Assembly: GCA_014281115.1 (NCBI GenBank) | Contig: JACONQ010000013.1 | Location: 558,001-622,000 of the forward strand | DNA: 64,000 bases | Source: Laburnicola sp. R22_1 | Lineage: Eukaryota; Ascomycota; Dothideomycetes; Pleosporales; Didymosphaeriaceae | Direction: 5' to 3' | Shown: in pieces, positions 33,191 to 43,710 of the stretch | Numbering within the stretch: position 1 is the stretch's first letter | Layout of the letters: the number at the start of each line of letters is the position of its first letter | Notes under the pieces: model-generated | Databases searched by the model: none | What the model was told of the DNA's origin: nothing | Seen by the model: the letters and a program-made list of their open reading frames with translations, nothing else | Made by a program: the position numbers and the translations under genes

Positions 33191-33829
33191 ATGTGGTGTG
33201 ATTTGTGCGTGTTCTGTTCTTCTGAGGCTAGGAAGGAAGCGTGGGGGAGGAGCGGGCGCAGGACGGGCTTGCGTGTTGGATATGTTGATGTGCGTGCAGA
33301 GTGAACTGAACTGAACTGTACTTGCATTCTGGGGGTGGGCCGTCTGAGAATGTCTTGAACTGTGCATACGCATACGTCTTGTTTCTAAATGACGTGTTTG
33401 AAAATGTCGCCATGATCTATACCGGCACATGAGATTTCGGAGGCCATGAACGAGTTATTCCATTCCAACTACAGCATGCTACTTGACCTCGTACACTTGC
33501 GTAACGCCTTTAAAATAAACCTCACCATGGTAAGCGGTTACGTTGGTGTTCCAGACATATCTATCTATATTGCTCCTGACTGCGGGTTCCCATTAGCATG
33601 CGACTGCGAGCACCAAGCAACTCGTGAACATTTATTTCAAGGTAGACACTGGTAAATCAATTGCTGAATCATATACAGACTTCTCCACAAAACCCTCATG
33701 GATGAGGTTACCTCCTTTCATCAGGCGTCCATAACATTTCCATACAGCCTGCATTAGCATTACAAATCCTGGGGTCACACACGGCCCATATGACCAGTCC
33801 GAAAACGAACAAGACGAGAGGAATCAGGC
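33191..33829. other. Intergenic
   Basis: Convergent 3' regions of the dynein light chain and the bZIP gene. A 69-codon frame at 33446-33655 (+) has no supporting motif. Confidence 0.6.
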
Positions 33830-34948
33830 CTATGCCTTTGAGCTTTCCTTCTTGGTGCCCACGCCATCGGTCCGGTTGGCGTTACTCCGCTCGCTGCTCT
33901 CCTCGTGTTTACTGAGCTTGGCCCTGATCTCCGAGGGAGACGCCTTGCCGCCGTTCTTCTCCGTGATGAGGCTCTTGAGCCATGTGTTTTCCGTCTCCAG
34001 CTGCTGGATACGTGTCTCGAGGACGCTGACGCGGTCCGTCATGTCCTTGGCCGTCTTTTCGAGCGCCTGCTCGCGCTGCTTCTTCTTGATGCGGAAGCGC
34101 GCGCTGGCCGCCGTGTTGCGTCGTCGCTTGTCCTCCTCTGCGGCAACGCGTACCGTCTCATCTGCGATGGGAGAAGCTATTTGCTCGGCGTCGAGCTTGC
34201 GCTTCTTGCCAGCAGCCTGGTCGAGGCCAGGAGCGATGGGAGAGACAGCAGAGGGAACGGGTGACGTATAGGCTGTGGGTACTCCATAGACGCCTTGGCC
34301 AGGCAGCCCGGTCGGGATCGAGGGGTCGATGAGAGGCTGAGAGAAGTTGGAGAAGTCGGCAAACTGGAAGTCGCCTGTGAAGAGGTGGAAGTTAGCCATA
34401 ATGTCTTGACGCAAGAGTTGAAGGAACGAGGATGCAAGGTGCGCTCAGTCCACGCAGTGTTGGAGGGGAATTGTATTGGGGCGTGACCCCAACGCTGTGT
34501 TGTTTGGGGCGTGTGCGTGTGAGTGGCTGTGAGGGCTGGGCTGCAGGATGCGTGGGGTAGGTTCGGTAGAACACTACGCGAGGCGGGGTCTGCACCCGAA
34601 CGACGGTCGGGAAGATTGGAGACGAGGCTGGCGTAGACAGGACAGTAACGAAGAGAAAAGCTCACCATTGAGGTCGAAGTCCATTTTGGGTTCACTCGCG
34701 CGTGTGGCCGTGTTTGTGCGCCTCGCCTCGGCAGGCGGCGGAGGCGCGATATTGAGGTCCAGGTCGAGCGGCGAGGTCAGGTCGACGTTGCCGGCATCGT
34801 ACTGAGCAAAGTAGTCGGTGTCTATGAAGAGGGAGAAGTCGGGGTCGAGCTTCTCCGGCTCCTGGACGTCCTCGGGCGCAACGACGGTGTTGAGGTTGGC
34901 CACGTACGCCGAGACGTTTGGCCCGCGGCGGCCGTTGTAGGCGGACAT
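33830..34948 (-). CDS. bZIP transcription factor, CYS3/MetR type
   Basis: Nuclear regulator of sulfur assimilation genes in the group of Neurospora CYS3 and Aspergillus MetR. Exons 34948-34666 and 34404-33830 give 285 residues; the 261-nt intron is long for this window. The N-terminus (MSAYNGRRGPNVSAYVANLN) and an acidic region with PLDLDLNIAPPPP look like an activation part. The bZIP lies at about residues 184-245: a basic region with EEDKRRRNTAASARFRIKKKQ, then leucine heptads through VSVLETRIQQLETENTWLKSLI. The basic region closely resembles that of MetR. The serine- and lysine-rich tail is short. Divergent from CHL4, 838 bp apart; in known systems such genes are controlled by sulfur status and ubiquitin ligase. 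Confidence 0.88.
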
Positions 34949-35786
34949 GAGTGTGCCGATGCTTGCCAGTCGCGAATCTGGTAGCGGCGGCTTTGAGGGA
35001 ACGTGGAATGTATGTACCTATCGAGAGGCAGGTGGACGTATGCGTCAAGATGAGTAATTCGAATACGGTCGGTGCGGAGCGGGTGGGTCAGCAATGGAGG
35101 GGTGGTGAGACGATGACAATGCAGGCAGGCAGGCGGCAAGCGTCGTTCACGGACAGCGTGCGCGGGCAGTTGAACTGTGTTGTGGGTGTGTGGTGAATGT
35201 AGAGTGGGTGACGTTGGAGATACGGAGTGAAAGAAGGCTTTGCACGCTGGTTCCCCCGGCGCGAATCGGCCGGTCTATCATGGCCGTTCATGACAGATCG
35301 GATGCCGCACCAGTTGACGCACCCCACACCACCACGAAATATGGATTGGCTCGCGCTCGGCCACCGAGTTGATTGTGCGCAAGATTACGGGCGCTTCGTT
35401 CTTTGTTTGTCTCCAGGTAACATTGTTGTCGACGCCGCCAGTTCCGGCACTGATTGTTTGTCATGCACGCTGCTGAAAGAGTGGTCAAGCGGTGGCCAGA
35501 TTTATCCCCGAGCAGTGCCCGAGTGTTGACCCTGCTAGAGTAAACCAAACATGGAGATGCCGAAACAGGTGAAAGATCGCGGGCGGGCATCACGTGTGCG
35601 GCCGCTGCAGAGGCGGCAGATGGACACTGGCTGCTGACTGTCTCGGCTGGGCATCATCACCATCACGTGCAGCGACCCTGGCCAGAGCTCGCTTCTCCAA
35701 CCTTGGAACCGTCGCGTTCACGCTTCCTGGTCTATCGATAACAGCGATGAACAATGCTCCACTACACCATCTCCATGTAGCCCAAC
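34949..35786. other. Divergent promoter, bZIP / CHL4
   Basis: Region of 838 bp with no supported gene. It probably includes a long 5' untranslated region for the bZIP gene. A 76-codon frame at 35288-35593 (-) is chance. Confidence 0.5.
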
Positions 35787-37322
35787 ATGGCGCCCACTTC
35801 CAAGACCAAGACCACCGTGCCGGACTACAAGAACATCCCGCACTCGCACCGCCTGCCCGTCAGCCATCGCGAAGTCCAGCGCACCTTCAGCAAGCTCTCC
35901 CGCCAGTCTCTCCTCTCCCTCGCCCACCAATGGCTCGCAAAGAAGAACCGCGACTTCTGCCGCCCCTATCTGCTAGGCGACCGTGATGCAGACGCAGAAG
36001 ATGAAGACGAGCAGTATATGCCGGCGCAGAGCCATGAGGAACTGCAGGAGATATACAAGGAGCTAGCGGCGCGCAAAGGCGGGAAGCGCGAGATACAGGA
36101 TCGCATGCTCGAGGGCGACTGGAGGGCCGGCGTCTCCATGTATCAGCTGGCCACGGCCGAGATACAGTACCTGCTCGACCATCCAAACAGCTTGCGCTGG
36201 ACGGCGAAGCGGCTCGCGCGCATAGCGAACACTAAGAGCACATCGCTGGACATGGAAGTGACAAACGATTCGGACCATTTGCCGCGTTTCCAGGCCCAGA
36301 CGTTCATGGCAAACCTGGCGCGGGAGCTGACGCCGCTCATGAAGGCGCATTACCTGTTGATCAAGATCAAAACAATGCCCATGACGATACTACGCGTCTA
36401 TATACACGATTCGCCGTACAGTTCGGAGACGTCTCTCGCCGTGGACTCGGGAAACTCGGACAGTGCGAGGGCCGTCTTCTTCATCTGGCCGAATGGCTCA
36501 CCGTTCGTCTACTCATCAATAGCAAACCACCTAGGCCAAGCCATTGGCGATGATGGCCGCCATCTGCGCGATATTGTGCAACAGGCCATACCAAAGGCCT
36601 TTTCCCGTCCATCGGCAAGATATCAACTGGCAAGTACAAACTTTACGACAAAGTCATTGGATGCGCTGCTTGCCTACCGAGGACCAGGAAAGAGCAATGC
36701 AGCGGCAGGCGGTTGGAGCGTATTCCAGGATCATAGCTTCAGTCAAAATGCCTTGGATTTTATCACCAGTCAGAGAGGGGATGGACAGGATAAGAAAGGA
36801 GCCGACAAGGACACGTCTGCCAGCGTATCAAAAGCAGGCCCCGGGCGACCAAAGCGATTGCTCGACGACAAGGAGACCTCAGAAGCGAAAAGAAGGCGCG
36901 AAGTAGCAGAAGGGCGTTTCGGGTCGTCCGCACGGCCAAACGACGGCCAGGGGCTCGAACGCGTCGAAATCCGCATCGATGACCCTTTCCCACCGGCTAC
37001 AGCTACATCAGAGCAAACAGACGGTGACACTTCACATATTAGTACGCAGTCGACAATCCCTAGCCGAAGAGGTCGACCTTCCCTGCTAGATCGTTCAATC
37101 GAGGAAATCGAGGAGCTAGAGGGTGGAGACGCGTGGGTCCCCGATGTGCGCGTCGTGCTTCAGGGCAGTCATGTTTTCGCTGGTGTTAGGCAACTGGTCG
37201 AACAGGGTGTTGTTGACGGAGAGAGGATGCCAGGCTGGATGACTGGCGAAGCGGGTGTAACAATCGGCGCTGTGAAAGAAGGCAGGATACGGACCAAGAC
37301 CGGTAATATCCCTGGCGTTTGA
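35787..37322 (+). CDS. CHL4: Chl4/CENP-N family kinetochore protein
   Basis: Inner-kinetochore protein of the CCAN, homologous to yeast Chl4, fission yeast Mis15 and animal CENP-N. It binds CENP-A nucleosomes with Iml3/CENP-L. Single exon of 511 residues. The N-terminus has the family pattern SHRLPVSHREVQRTFSKLSR and LLSLAHQWL. The middle part (DLRR-like segment DWRAGVSMYQLATAEIQYLLDHP, then WTAKRLARIA and FLANL-like FMANLARELTPLMKAHYLLIK) is typical, as is VFFIWPNGSPFVYSS. The region about 330-440 is low-complexity and basic (GPGRPKRLLDD and SRRGRPSLLDR, which resemble AT-hooks), with a more ordered end. Start at the first ATG. Confidence 0.88.
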   Translation: MAPTSKTKTTVPDYKNIPHSHRLPVSHREVQRTFSKLSRQSLLSLAHQWLAKKNRDFCRPYLLGDRDADAEDEDEQYMPAQSHEELQEIYKELAARKGGKREIQDRMLEGDWRAGVSMYQLATAEIQYLLDHPNSLRWTAKRLARIANTKSTSLDMEVTNDSDHLPRFQAQTFMANLARELTPLMKAHYLLIKIKTMPMTILRVYIHDSPYSSETSLAVDSGNSDSARAVFFIWPNGSPFVYSSIANHLGQAIGDDGRHLRDIVQQAIPKAFSRPSARYQLASTNFTTKSLDALLAYRGPGKSNAAAGGWSVFQDHSFSQNALDFITSQRGDGQDKKGADKDTSASVSKAGPGRPKRLLDDKETSEAKRRREVAEGRFGSSARPNDGQGLERVEIRIDDPFPPATATSEQTDGDTSHISTQSTIPSRRGRPSLLDRSIEEIEELEGGDAWVPDVRVVLQGSHVFAGVRQLVEQGVVDGERMPGWMTGEAGVTIGAVKEGRIRTKTGNIPGV

Positions 37323-37529
37323 AAAGTGTACGACGCGGAGATCATGGCGTTGGATTTTGGTATTCTATACCCCGGGTAGTTTGGCATGGCGTTTAGATAT
37401 TTCTGGTATGGGTTCCGTCGGTAGACTAGCTAAGCTTTCAATGTTATGTTCAATGTCTGCATGATGTCTGCGGAGGTGCCGCAGGTACTTTGTGCTTTGT
37501 GCTTGGTTACTATCGCTACATGTATATGC

Positions 37530-38461
37530 CTAATCATCGTCCATCTTCCTTCGCGTGCTTCGTCGTACCCCCACATCAGGCGTCTTTGCGTCACCAGCTT
37601 TCCGCTTCACGCCCTTCTTTTCAGTCTTGTTCATCTTCTCCGCCCCTCCCTTCTTCTCCGCCTTCCCCTGCACCTTCTCCTCATCCGCATCCACATCCTC
37701 CTCACCCTTCCCTCCATCACTACCCTCCTCCCCACCCCCAACATCCACCCCCTCCCTCCCCAAAACCCAAGCCACCCTCTCCACCTCCACAGCCCCAACC
37801 CCCAACCTCCTCCTCACCTCCCCCACCCTCTCAACCACCACCATCCACTCCTTAACCGTATACTTGATGGCCCTCTTCCAGCCCTGGCCCTCCTCCCACA
37901 TTACCCAGCGAAAAAGCTCATCAGAGAAGAACGGGATGGCGTCCGGATTTAACACGGAGAGCAGGAGGGAGGCGGTAGCGGGGCCAATGCCTTTGAGCAC
38001 GGTGAGCACGTTGAGCGCGATGTGCGGGCGGATCGGGACGGTGATGCCGAAGGCGCCGCGGGTGGTGTCGTGGATCAGTTGGGCGGGGTTGGATTGGATG
38101 TGTGTGAGGAGGGTGGGGCGGTAGGTGCCGTGTTTGCTTTGTTTTGCAAGGGTTAGCTGGGTTTGTAGGTAGTAAGTAGTACTAGGTATACTATATCATA
38201 TTATAGTATTGTTCTTTGGATTTGGGGGGCGAGGCTTGCGGAGAGGAGGTTAACGTACAGTTTCCATTCTACGAGCTTTACGAGCTCGTCTTTGGTGAGA
38301 TGCGGTTCCTGAGCTTTTGCGCGCTGGGCGACGGTTGCGGGGAGGGTGTCGTAGCGGAAGGTGTCTAGGTCGCGGAGGTTTTCGGGGGCGGTGGAGGGGT
38401 AGCGGGCGAGGAGGTCTTTAAAAGTTTTCTTGGAGATGGTTGTGTATGTAAGAGGGGCCAT
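37530..38461 (-). CDS. Conserved unknown with helix-hairpin-helix-like motif
   Basis: Exons 38461-38259 and 38136-37530 give 269 residues in frame. The N-terminal part has LTKDELVKLVEWKLKHGTYRP, followed by an LKGIGPATASLLLSVLNP segment. The latter is close to the glycine-rich hairpin of helix-hairpin-helix DNA-binding motifs in DNA glycosylases. FFSDELFRWVMWEE follows. The last 90 residues are acidic/basic low-complexity (EEGSDGGKGEEDVDADEEKV, then lysine-rich to the end), likely disordered. I recognise this as a conserved ascomycete arrangement but know of no assigned role; catalytic residues of a glycosylase (lysine plus aspartate) are not evident. The coding strand is unusually GC-skewed at the 3' end. 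Confidence 0.75.
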
Positions 38462-39348
38462 AGTTGCTTTAGGGTGGGTGTTGGGGTGATGGTAATGGTG
38501 ATGGTGGTGTGGTTTAAGAGGCGCGTAACGCGGGGCGGGAGGTTTCTAATTTGGTGGGGGTTGGGTTAACTGGTTATGATTTCTATAATTGTTTAGATTT
38601 GTTTATTCACTTACTTGCTCACTCACTCACTCACTCGTTCACTGATACTATAGCTGATGCTGGAGTGGAGTTGCCTGATTGGGCGTGTTCACGTCACGCG
38701 TTCAGCTCGTGTTGTTCACTCGCACTAGCTGGGGACTAACAATTATCTCGCTTCAAGCAACACGACCGCGAGTCGCCAATCACAGTACTATGGGATGACA
38801 GCAGCAGGTCTTAACAGCTGACTATGAACGGATACGAATGAACGAATAGATGAACAGCAGCAGGTCCGAGACGTTGTTTGCGTGCAATCATCAACAGGGC
38901 CGAGTCACTATAGAAAGGGCAACGCGGGCAGAATGTAAATCGACTTTTAGATGCAACATCTCTAATTCGCGTTACTCTCTACGATCTATGTAAAGCTTAT
39001 GGAATCACAACTGTCTGGAACTAATGGCCGCTCGATGCCCACCTTACGCGCGAACATAGTTGGCTCCATCTATAATCTCATCACTCCAAAATCAGCCCTG
39101 AACATCGCCATCGTAGCGTGAGACGACGGATCATGATCCTGTACATTATGACTTCCCTCATTAGTGCGAGTGGGGAATGTTTGAACCTCCAAGACTTCCC
39201 AAAAAGTTCCATCTCCACGATTCCGGGTAACTTGGGTCACGATGAACCTAACAGCATGCGGATCTGGTCACGGTCTCGCAACTATACCGCGTTGGTCCAT
39301 TTTTTTTCCATGTATTCTCGCAGAACCAGGAGTTTATAAAGCTCATAC
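38462..39348. other. Intergenic with (CTCA)n microsatellite
   Basis: No supported gene. A short (CTCA) run lies at about 38610-38635. Sequence composition shifts here from the conserved block to accessory DNA. Confidence 0.55.
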
Positions 39349-40153
39349 TCACCGTTCTATAAACCCCATATTTCGGCGGAAAATAGAATATGGGTAACGC
39401 AGGCAAGACGGCCAAGCCCAGTTGTTGTCCTTCAACCATACCGTCGCAAACATGGACGCACGCCGATCGGGCAAGCCGAACACCCATTTCGGAAACTCTA
39501 GTCCCATCGAACGAATTTCATCTCGATAAGTACTTCCTTCAGTGCTACTAGAGGTACTAATGGAACTGAAACCTATCTCGCTAAGCAAGCCAGAAGACCT
39601 GTAGAACCAGATGGCGTGAGCAAGCTCGTGCAAGATTGTCATCGCCAACTGAAAACTGATACGGCGCATTGCATCCGGGTCTTCTGTATTCTGCAGCGGC
39701 TTTCCAAAACAGGGGGTGGAACTCGATGATGATCCACTCATCTTTGCGTATCCTGTGATGCCTGTGGTTGCGATCGGCATTCATCACAAATCCACCTGTC
39801 ATCGAATATCCATTTATTCTCCCAGTTTCATCTCCTGGAATATAGAAGCTTTCAATTTCCTCTTCGCCTTTTCAGAAATCAGGGTATACTGCGCTCGAAG
39901 CATCTGAGTCACGACAAACTCTCGTCGACGCCCAGGAGGTCTTGAGCGCGTCTTGTAAAGGATCGTTATTGTGCCTCGTGGGATATAAGCGAATCTTTTT
40001 CACAGCCTTAAACAAGAGATATCTTGTCTCGACCCGTTCTTGCGCTGTGTGGTCGACTTTGGACAGTGCCCAGCCCGAGAAGTCGACGTCATCGTCTCGT
40101 TTCAAAGTCGCGTGAACAAGACGATTCCAGAAACCGAAGAGTGGTTGCTCCAT
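39349..40153 (-). CDS. HExxH-type putative metallopeptidase-like protein
   Basis: Low-confidence two-part model: a first exon from the ATG at 40153 to about 39890 (FGFWNRLVHATLKRDDDVDF, RYLLFKAVKKIRLYP) and a second from about 39760 to 39349. The second has TILHELAHAIWFYR, an HExxH zinc motif followed by AxW, and ends with FPKWVFGLPDRR and a WAWPSCLRYPY region. This layout resembles the HE(L/I)AHA(I/F)W proteins common in dothideomycetes, whose activity is unproven. I could not settle the intron borders, because in the frame of the HExxH part a stop lies just upstream. The gene may be damaged. Confidence 0.45.
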
Positions 40154-40334
40154 AGATAAACATGTTGTGGGCAGGCAGGCAATGAGGACAACAAGCTGTA
40201 TTGCTATCTGCAGAAGTGTGTGGAGTGAGGAGTCTGAAGAGAAGGAGAGAGAGCGGGCGAGAGTCTGTTGACTCTATAGTCCGTGCACCTGGGTGGTGGC
40301 TACCACATAGAGAACAGGCCCGGGGTGACGTCAG

Positions 40335-40577
40335 TCACGTGGTTACACATGTAGACGCCAGCATGAGAGCAAGATGAATGTGCTTAGCGTTATCTTTGTA
40401 GTTCTGGTCTTCGGTGTACCAGTTCCTTTCTTGGAGTATGGGGTGTATGTGGCATTTCAGTGCGTCTTCGTCATTCCATGATTCGCTCGTCAAGACTCCA
40501 CACTTGCCTAATTCTTTGCGCCAACCCTTCTGGGCATACACAGTGTAGATCCCGTCGGTGTTGTCTTGGGAGGCCAT
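40335..40577 (-). CDS. Hypothetical small protein
   Basis: An 80-residue frame from the ATG at 40577, or 91 residues from 40610. It is charged and aromatic (YAQKGWRKELGKCGVLTSES, RNWYTEDQNYKDNAKHIH), with two cysteines in the middle. No family recognised; may be chance. Confidence 0.25.
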   Translation of the reverse strand: MASQDNTDGIYTVYAQKGWRKELGKCGVLTSESWNDEDALKCHIHPILQERNWYTEDQNYKDNAKHIHLALMLASTCVTT

Positions 40578-40610
40578 GGCTGTAAGCTGGCAGGTGTGGT
40601 TCTGAAGCAT

Positions 40611-41810
40611 TAGAGGAACGTTCAGTCTTTAGAAACTTTTGGCAAGGAGACTAAGCTGGCAAAGCATAGTTGTATATGCGAGCGAGAGCCTGCAAACAAT
40701 CCACAAACCGAACCTCAGCTGAAGATGGACGGTAGCTTGATCAGCACAGCCTGGGTCACTGACGTTTGCTAGTAGCTTGGTGAGCAGATTTTAACGTTAG
40801 ACAAAATTGACACTGCAAAGTGATTCAGCTGACGATTTGCTATCTTAGTCGGGGGAAAAAGTAGCCATCGTCAGCTGAAACACAGATGAGCGTATTTCGA
40901 ACTTGTGACAAAAAGTAACGATTGCTATTATATTTGTAGCAATGCAATACGATGATTCAGGATCTCATGTAAGTAGAAAAAAGCTGCCAACTTAGCATTC
41001 TCAGAGTGACTATCAAGGCAAATACCGCCGTGCATACCAGTAGAGACTTTGGATGCGGGCCTGGATCGAGCAACATGCTGCGTGTGGACGGCAATGAGGA
41101 AGGGGTGTCTCTTCATCAGCAATTTTGGCCTTCTAGTCTGCATTGGACTGCAATTACGATGTTTTATAGAGAGGCCAAAGGAAACAGATGGTGTACTTTG
41201 TTTTAGGGATGACAGATGTAATTAGAGATATTTTGATATTAGTCCGTTTTAAAGTGAATTGGGCTTTTTGAAGAGGTGGTTGGCTGGAAAGATACACATG
41301 CATGAGGCAATCTCACCGCTTGGGCAATCTTTGCAGATATAGTGATCAAGGTCGTACAGGTGCAGTAATTCAATCCTACCAGCTCCGCAAGGGGTGGAAG
41401 TATAGTTGTGTTGAACTTTGGTTCCGCTCATTGTGAGTCACATATCGCCCGAAAAGAAAAAAAATTTCGGCCCCCCTCACCGACAAACATGTTGGTCGTC
41501 ACACTCAGTAAATGGCCACCACTCAATGTAAAGTGCATGTTGAATTTCCCGGTCAATCGGACTAACGGTGGTAATTGAAAGCAGTCTAAACAATTTTAAC
41601 AGCAACATCTTCCATAATACGGCCGCGATCGAACCACTCTTTCACTGGTCTGAGCGGACTTGATGGGCTCCCCGAATCCCGGTAGGTCAATAATCCTACC
41701 CGCTCGTACACCTCATGCTTAGCCCTGACCTGTCTTAAAACCATGAAGAATAAAACTCTTGTCGGGCATTGTGCATTGGCAAGGTTTGAGACAGTGCCCA
41801 GTTGAGCACA
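40611..41810. other. Intergenic
   Basis: About 1.2 kb with no supported gene. Small open frames on both strands (40928-41143, 41006-41206, 41249-41431) have no motif. Confidence 0.5.
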
Positions 41811-42882
41811 TCATAGTGTCTCACCTGGATTTATGCGATATTTGCCCTCGACCGAAAAATCATAGTCAGGATAGAAGTCTCGATGTCGGTTGTAGTGATG
41901 TCTCTCGCCCAAAACATGAAGCCGGCGTTCTGTCAGAAGCCTTGCCCGCATAAAGGGCCCTCTATTAATAACGTATGCTGAAGAGACCTGACCTGTGGTG
42001 TCTGCCCCCACGAAGTCACATTGGAATGCTTGCAACTTCGCAAGCAATGGTTGGTCCCAAATTTCGAACTCCAGTCTTACACTTGGATAAAGTTTGTATC
42101 CCTTCGGCTTATTCAAGGAATTGGACGCCCAAGAGAAAGTAGGCGCTCGCCAGACTGCCGGTCTCAATCTTAAGCCGTGTCCTTGCGGGACATGCCACGA
42201 TTAAACGAATATGCCCACATACCAGCCATGTAAGCTCCTTCCAGATTCTTCTCCTCTAGAGCCTGCCGGATCATCTTTGCGACACCAGATAGCGCCGGGA
42301 GTGCGTCGCTCTCATTGGTTAACGCCTTCGTGGCGAATTCGTTGACAATTCTTCGCCATCTCTGGGCAAGTGATCGGACATCCAAATCAATCAAGGCACC
42401 GTGGTGGAATGGCTGTTTGTTGGCCAGTGATGGCTATGTTCCTTCTCACCACACTCACAATCGGCCCCGCCCTATACGGGTAACTCACCAACGAACCTGT
42501 TGGTCGCAACGTCGTACTGCTCCATGCACTCCCATATCACCTCTTGATTGCTAGAATGAAGAACGCGACGGGAAAGATGTCGCTCTTGAAGCGCCCATCC
42601 TCGGCCCAAGAGAGACAGGGCTTGTGGATCATGCGTGGGAGTATTTCGCGTGTACCATTTAGGAGTTGGCCCCTCACTTTGCCCTATTAGGTGGACAAGC
42701 TCAGTCATACCATAGAAATCCATTGTATTCATAAGCAGTGCATCGTGAGGCCCTGAAGCTGCAGCTGCTGAGAGAGTAATTTTGGCATTATGATAGATAC
42801 TGGCCATGAGAGCGGCTTCCGCTATCCAGTCGTCTGCATCGTCTTGAATAATGCATAGGGAATCCATCCATAGATATTTCAC
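41811..42882 (-). pseudogene. HET-domain gene, 5'-truncated
   Basis: Remnant of a heterokaryon-incompatibility-type protein. The frame opens after a stop with KYLWMDSLCIIQDDADDW, the middle of the HET domain, then IYHNAKITLSAAAASG and RGWALQERHLSRRVLH. The earlier HET part (the YxALSYxWG block) is missing; an AT-rich island lies immediately upstream at 42895-43075. The C-terminal part continues in other frames: FATKALTNESDALPALSG and MAGMW at 42170-42394, and VWRAPTFSWAS from 42167 to 41811, with a shift between the two near 42168. Conserved residues of each part survive, so decay looks fairly recent. Intact HET proteins trigger cell death on fusion; this copy should not. Confidence 0.75.
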
Positions 42883-42894
42883 CGCTCACCTGGC

Positions 42895-43075
42895 GATAAA
42901 ATTATCCTATTAGAAACAAAAGGTGCTCATGGCGCTTACGCCTGTCTAAGCTATAGCTGAGATCTTGAATATAGATCTATTAAGCACTTTATTAAGTTTT
43001 ATATAGTGTATACTTTAAAGGTAATAATTATGTGTGGCGTTAATTAAATCTACCTAGGGGTAGGACGACAAAGGC
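42895..43075. other. AT-rich island beside HET relic
   Basis: Strongly AT-rich, TpA-rich segment lacking any frame. It lies where the lost 5' half of the HET gene should be, suggesting insertion or mutation of a repeat there. Confidence 0.45.
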
Positions 43076-43710
43076 TTTCATCTCAAATAACATAACAAAA
43101 AAAGCAGAGCCCCCTGCTTAGTAAACAAAAAGAACGTAAAAAAAACAGATATAAATAAATGAAAAAAATAAGCCATAGCTGGGGTGGATACCAGCCGTTG
43201 ACATTAACAACAACGACAATCCAGGTCCGAAAAACTAAGATTAAATAGAGAGAACTATCCAAAACTTTCTGAGACGCAATCACCATGACGAGAAAGCTAC
43301 CCAACATCCAGAACACGATACGGTAGAAAACTATTACCAAAGGAATGTTGGACTCTAGGGCTACTTCCCTCACTTAAAATCTCAGAATATCACATAACAA
43401 ACACCCCCACAAACAAATAAAAAACACATCCTACACACATCGCACAAAGATACCATGCACTAAACCATCCAAATACTGCAATCCGCCCTTAACCCCCCTC
43501 TCTTAATATAAAAACCTTAAAAAGGTAACACCCCTTCCTCTCCCTCGCCTAGTTCAAAGTCAGGCACGCTCATACCATCACAAGCCCTTATGATAGCCCA
43601 GCAAAAAGCCAAAGCGACTCCCGCTATAACGCCCTGGTATCTCAAAACCCCACCCACATAAACAAGTCCAATCCCTCATCACGGACATCACCCTAGACAA
43701 GCCCGCCCCC
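43076..43710. other. Intergenic
   Basis: 3' flank of the JmjC gene and accessory DNA; frames at 43083-43373 and 43578-43811 (-) lack motifs. No gene supported. Confidence 0.55.

Noticed and set aside
33446..33655. 69-codon plus-strand frame between two convergent genes
   Set aside because: No motif, lies in 3' flanks; considered chance.
35450..35535. tRNA-like segment (AGTGGTCAAGCGG)
   Set aside because: Resembles a D-arm but has no T-loop GTTCRANNC and no acceptor-stem pairing.
37446..37952. 168-codon plus-strand frame, Pro/His/Leu-rich
   Set aside because: Shadow of the skewed, lysine/glutamate-rich 3' end of the conserved gene on the minus strand.
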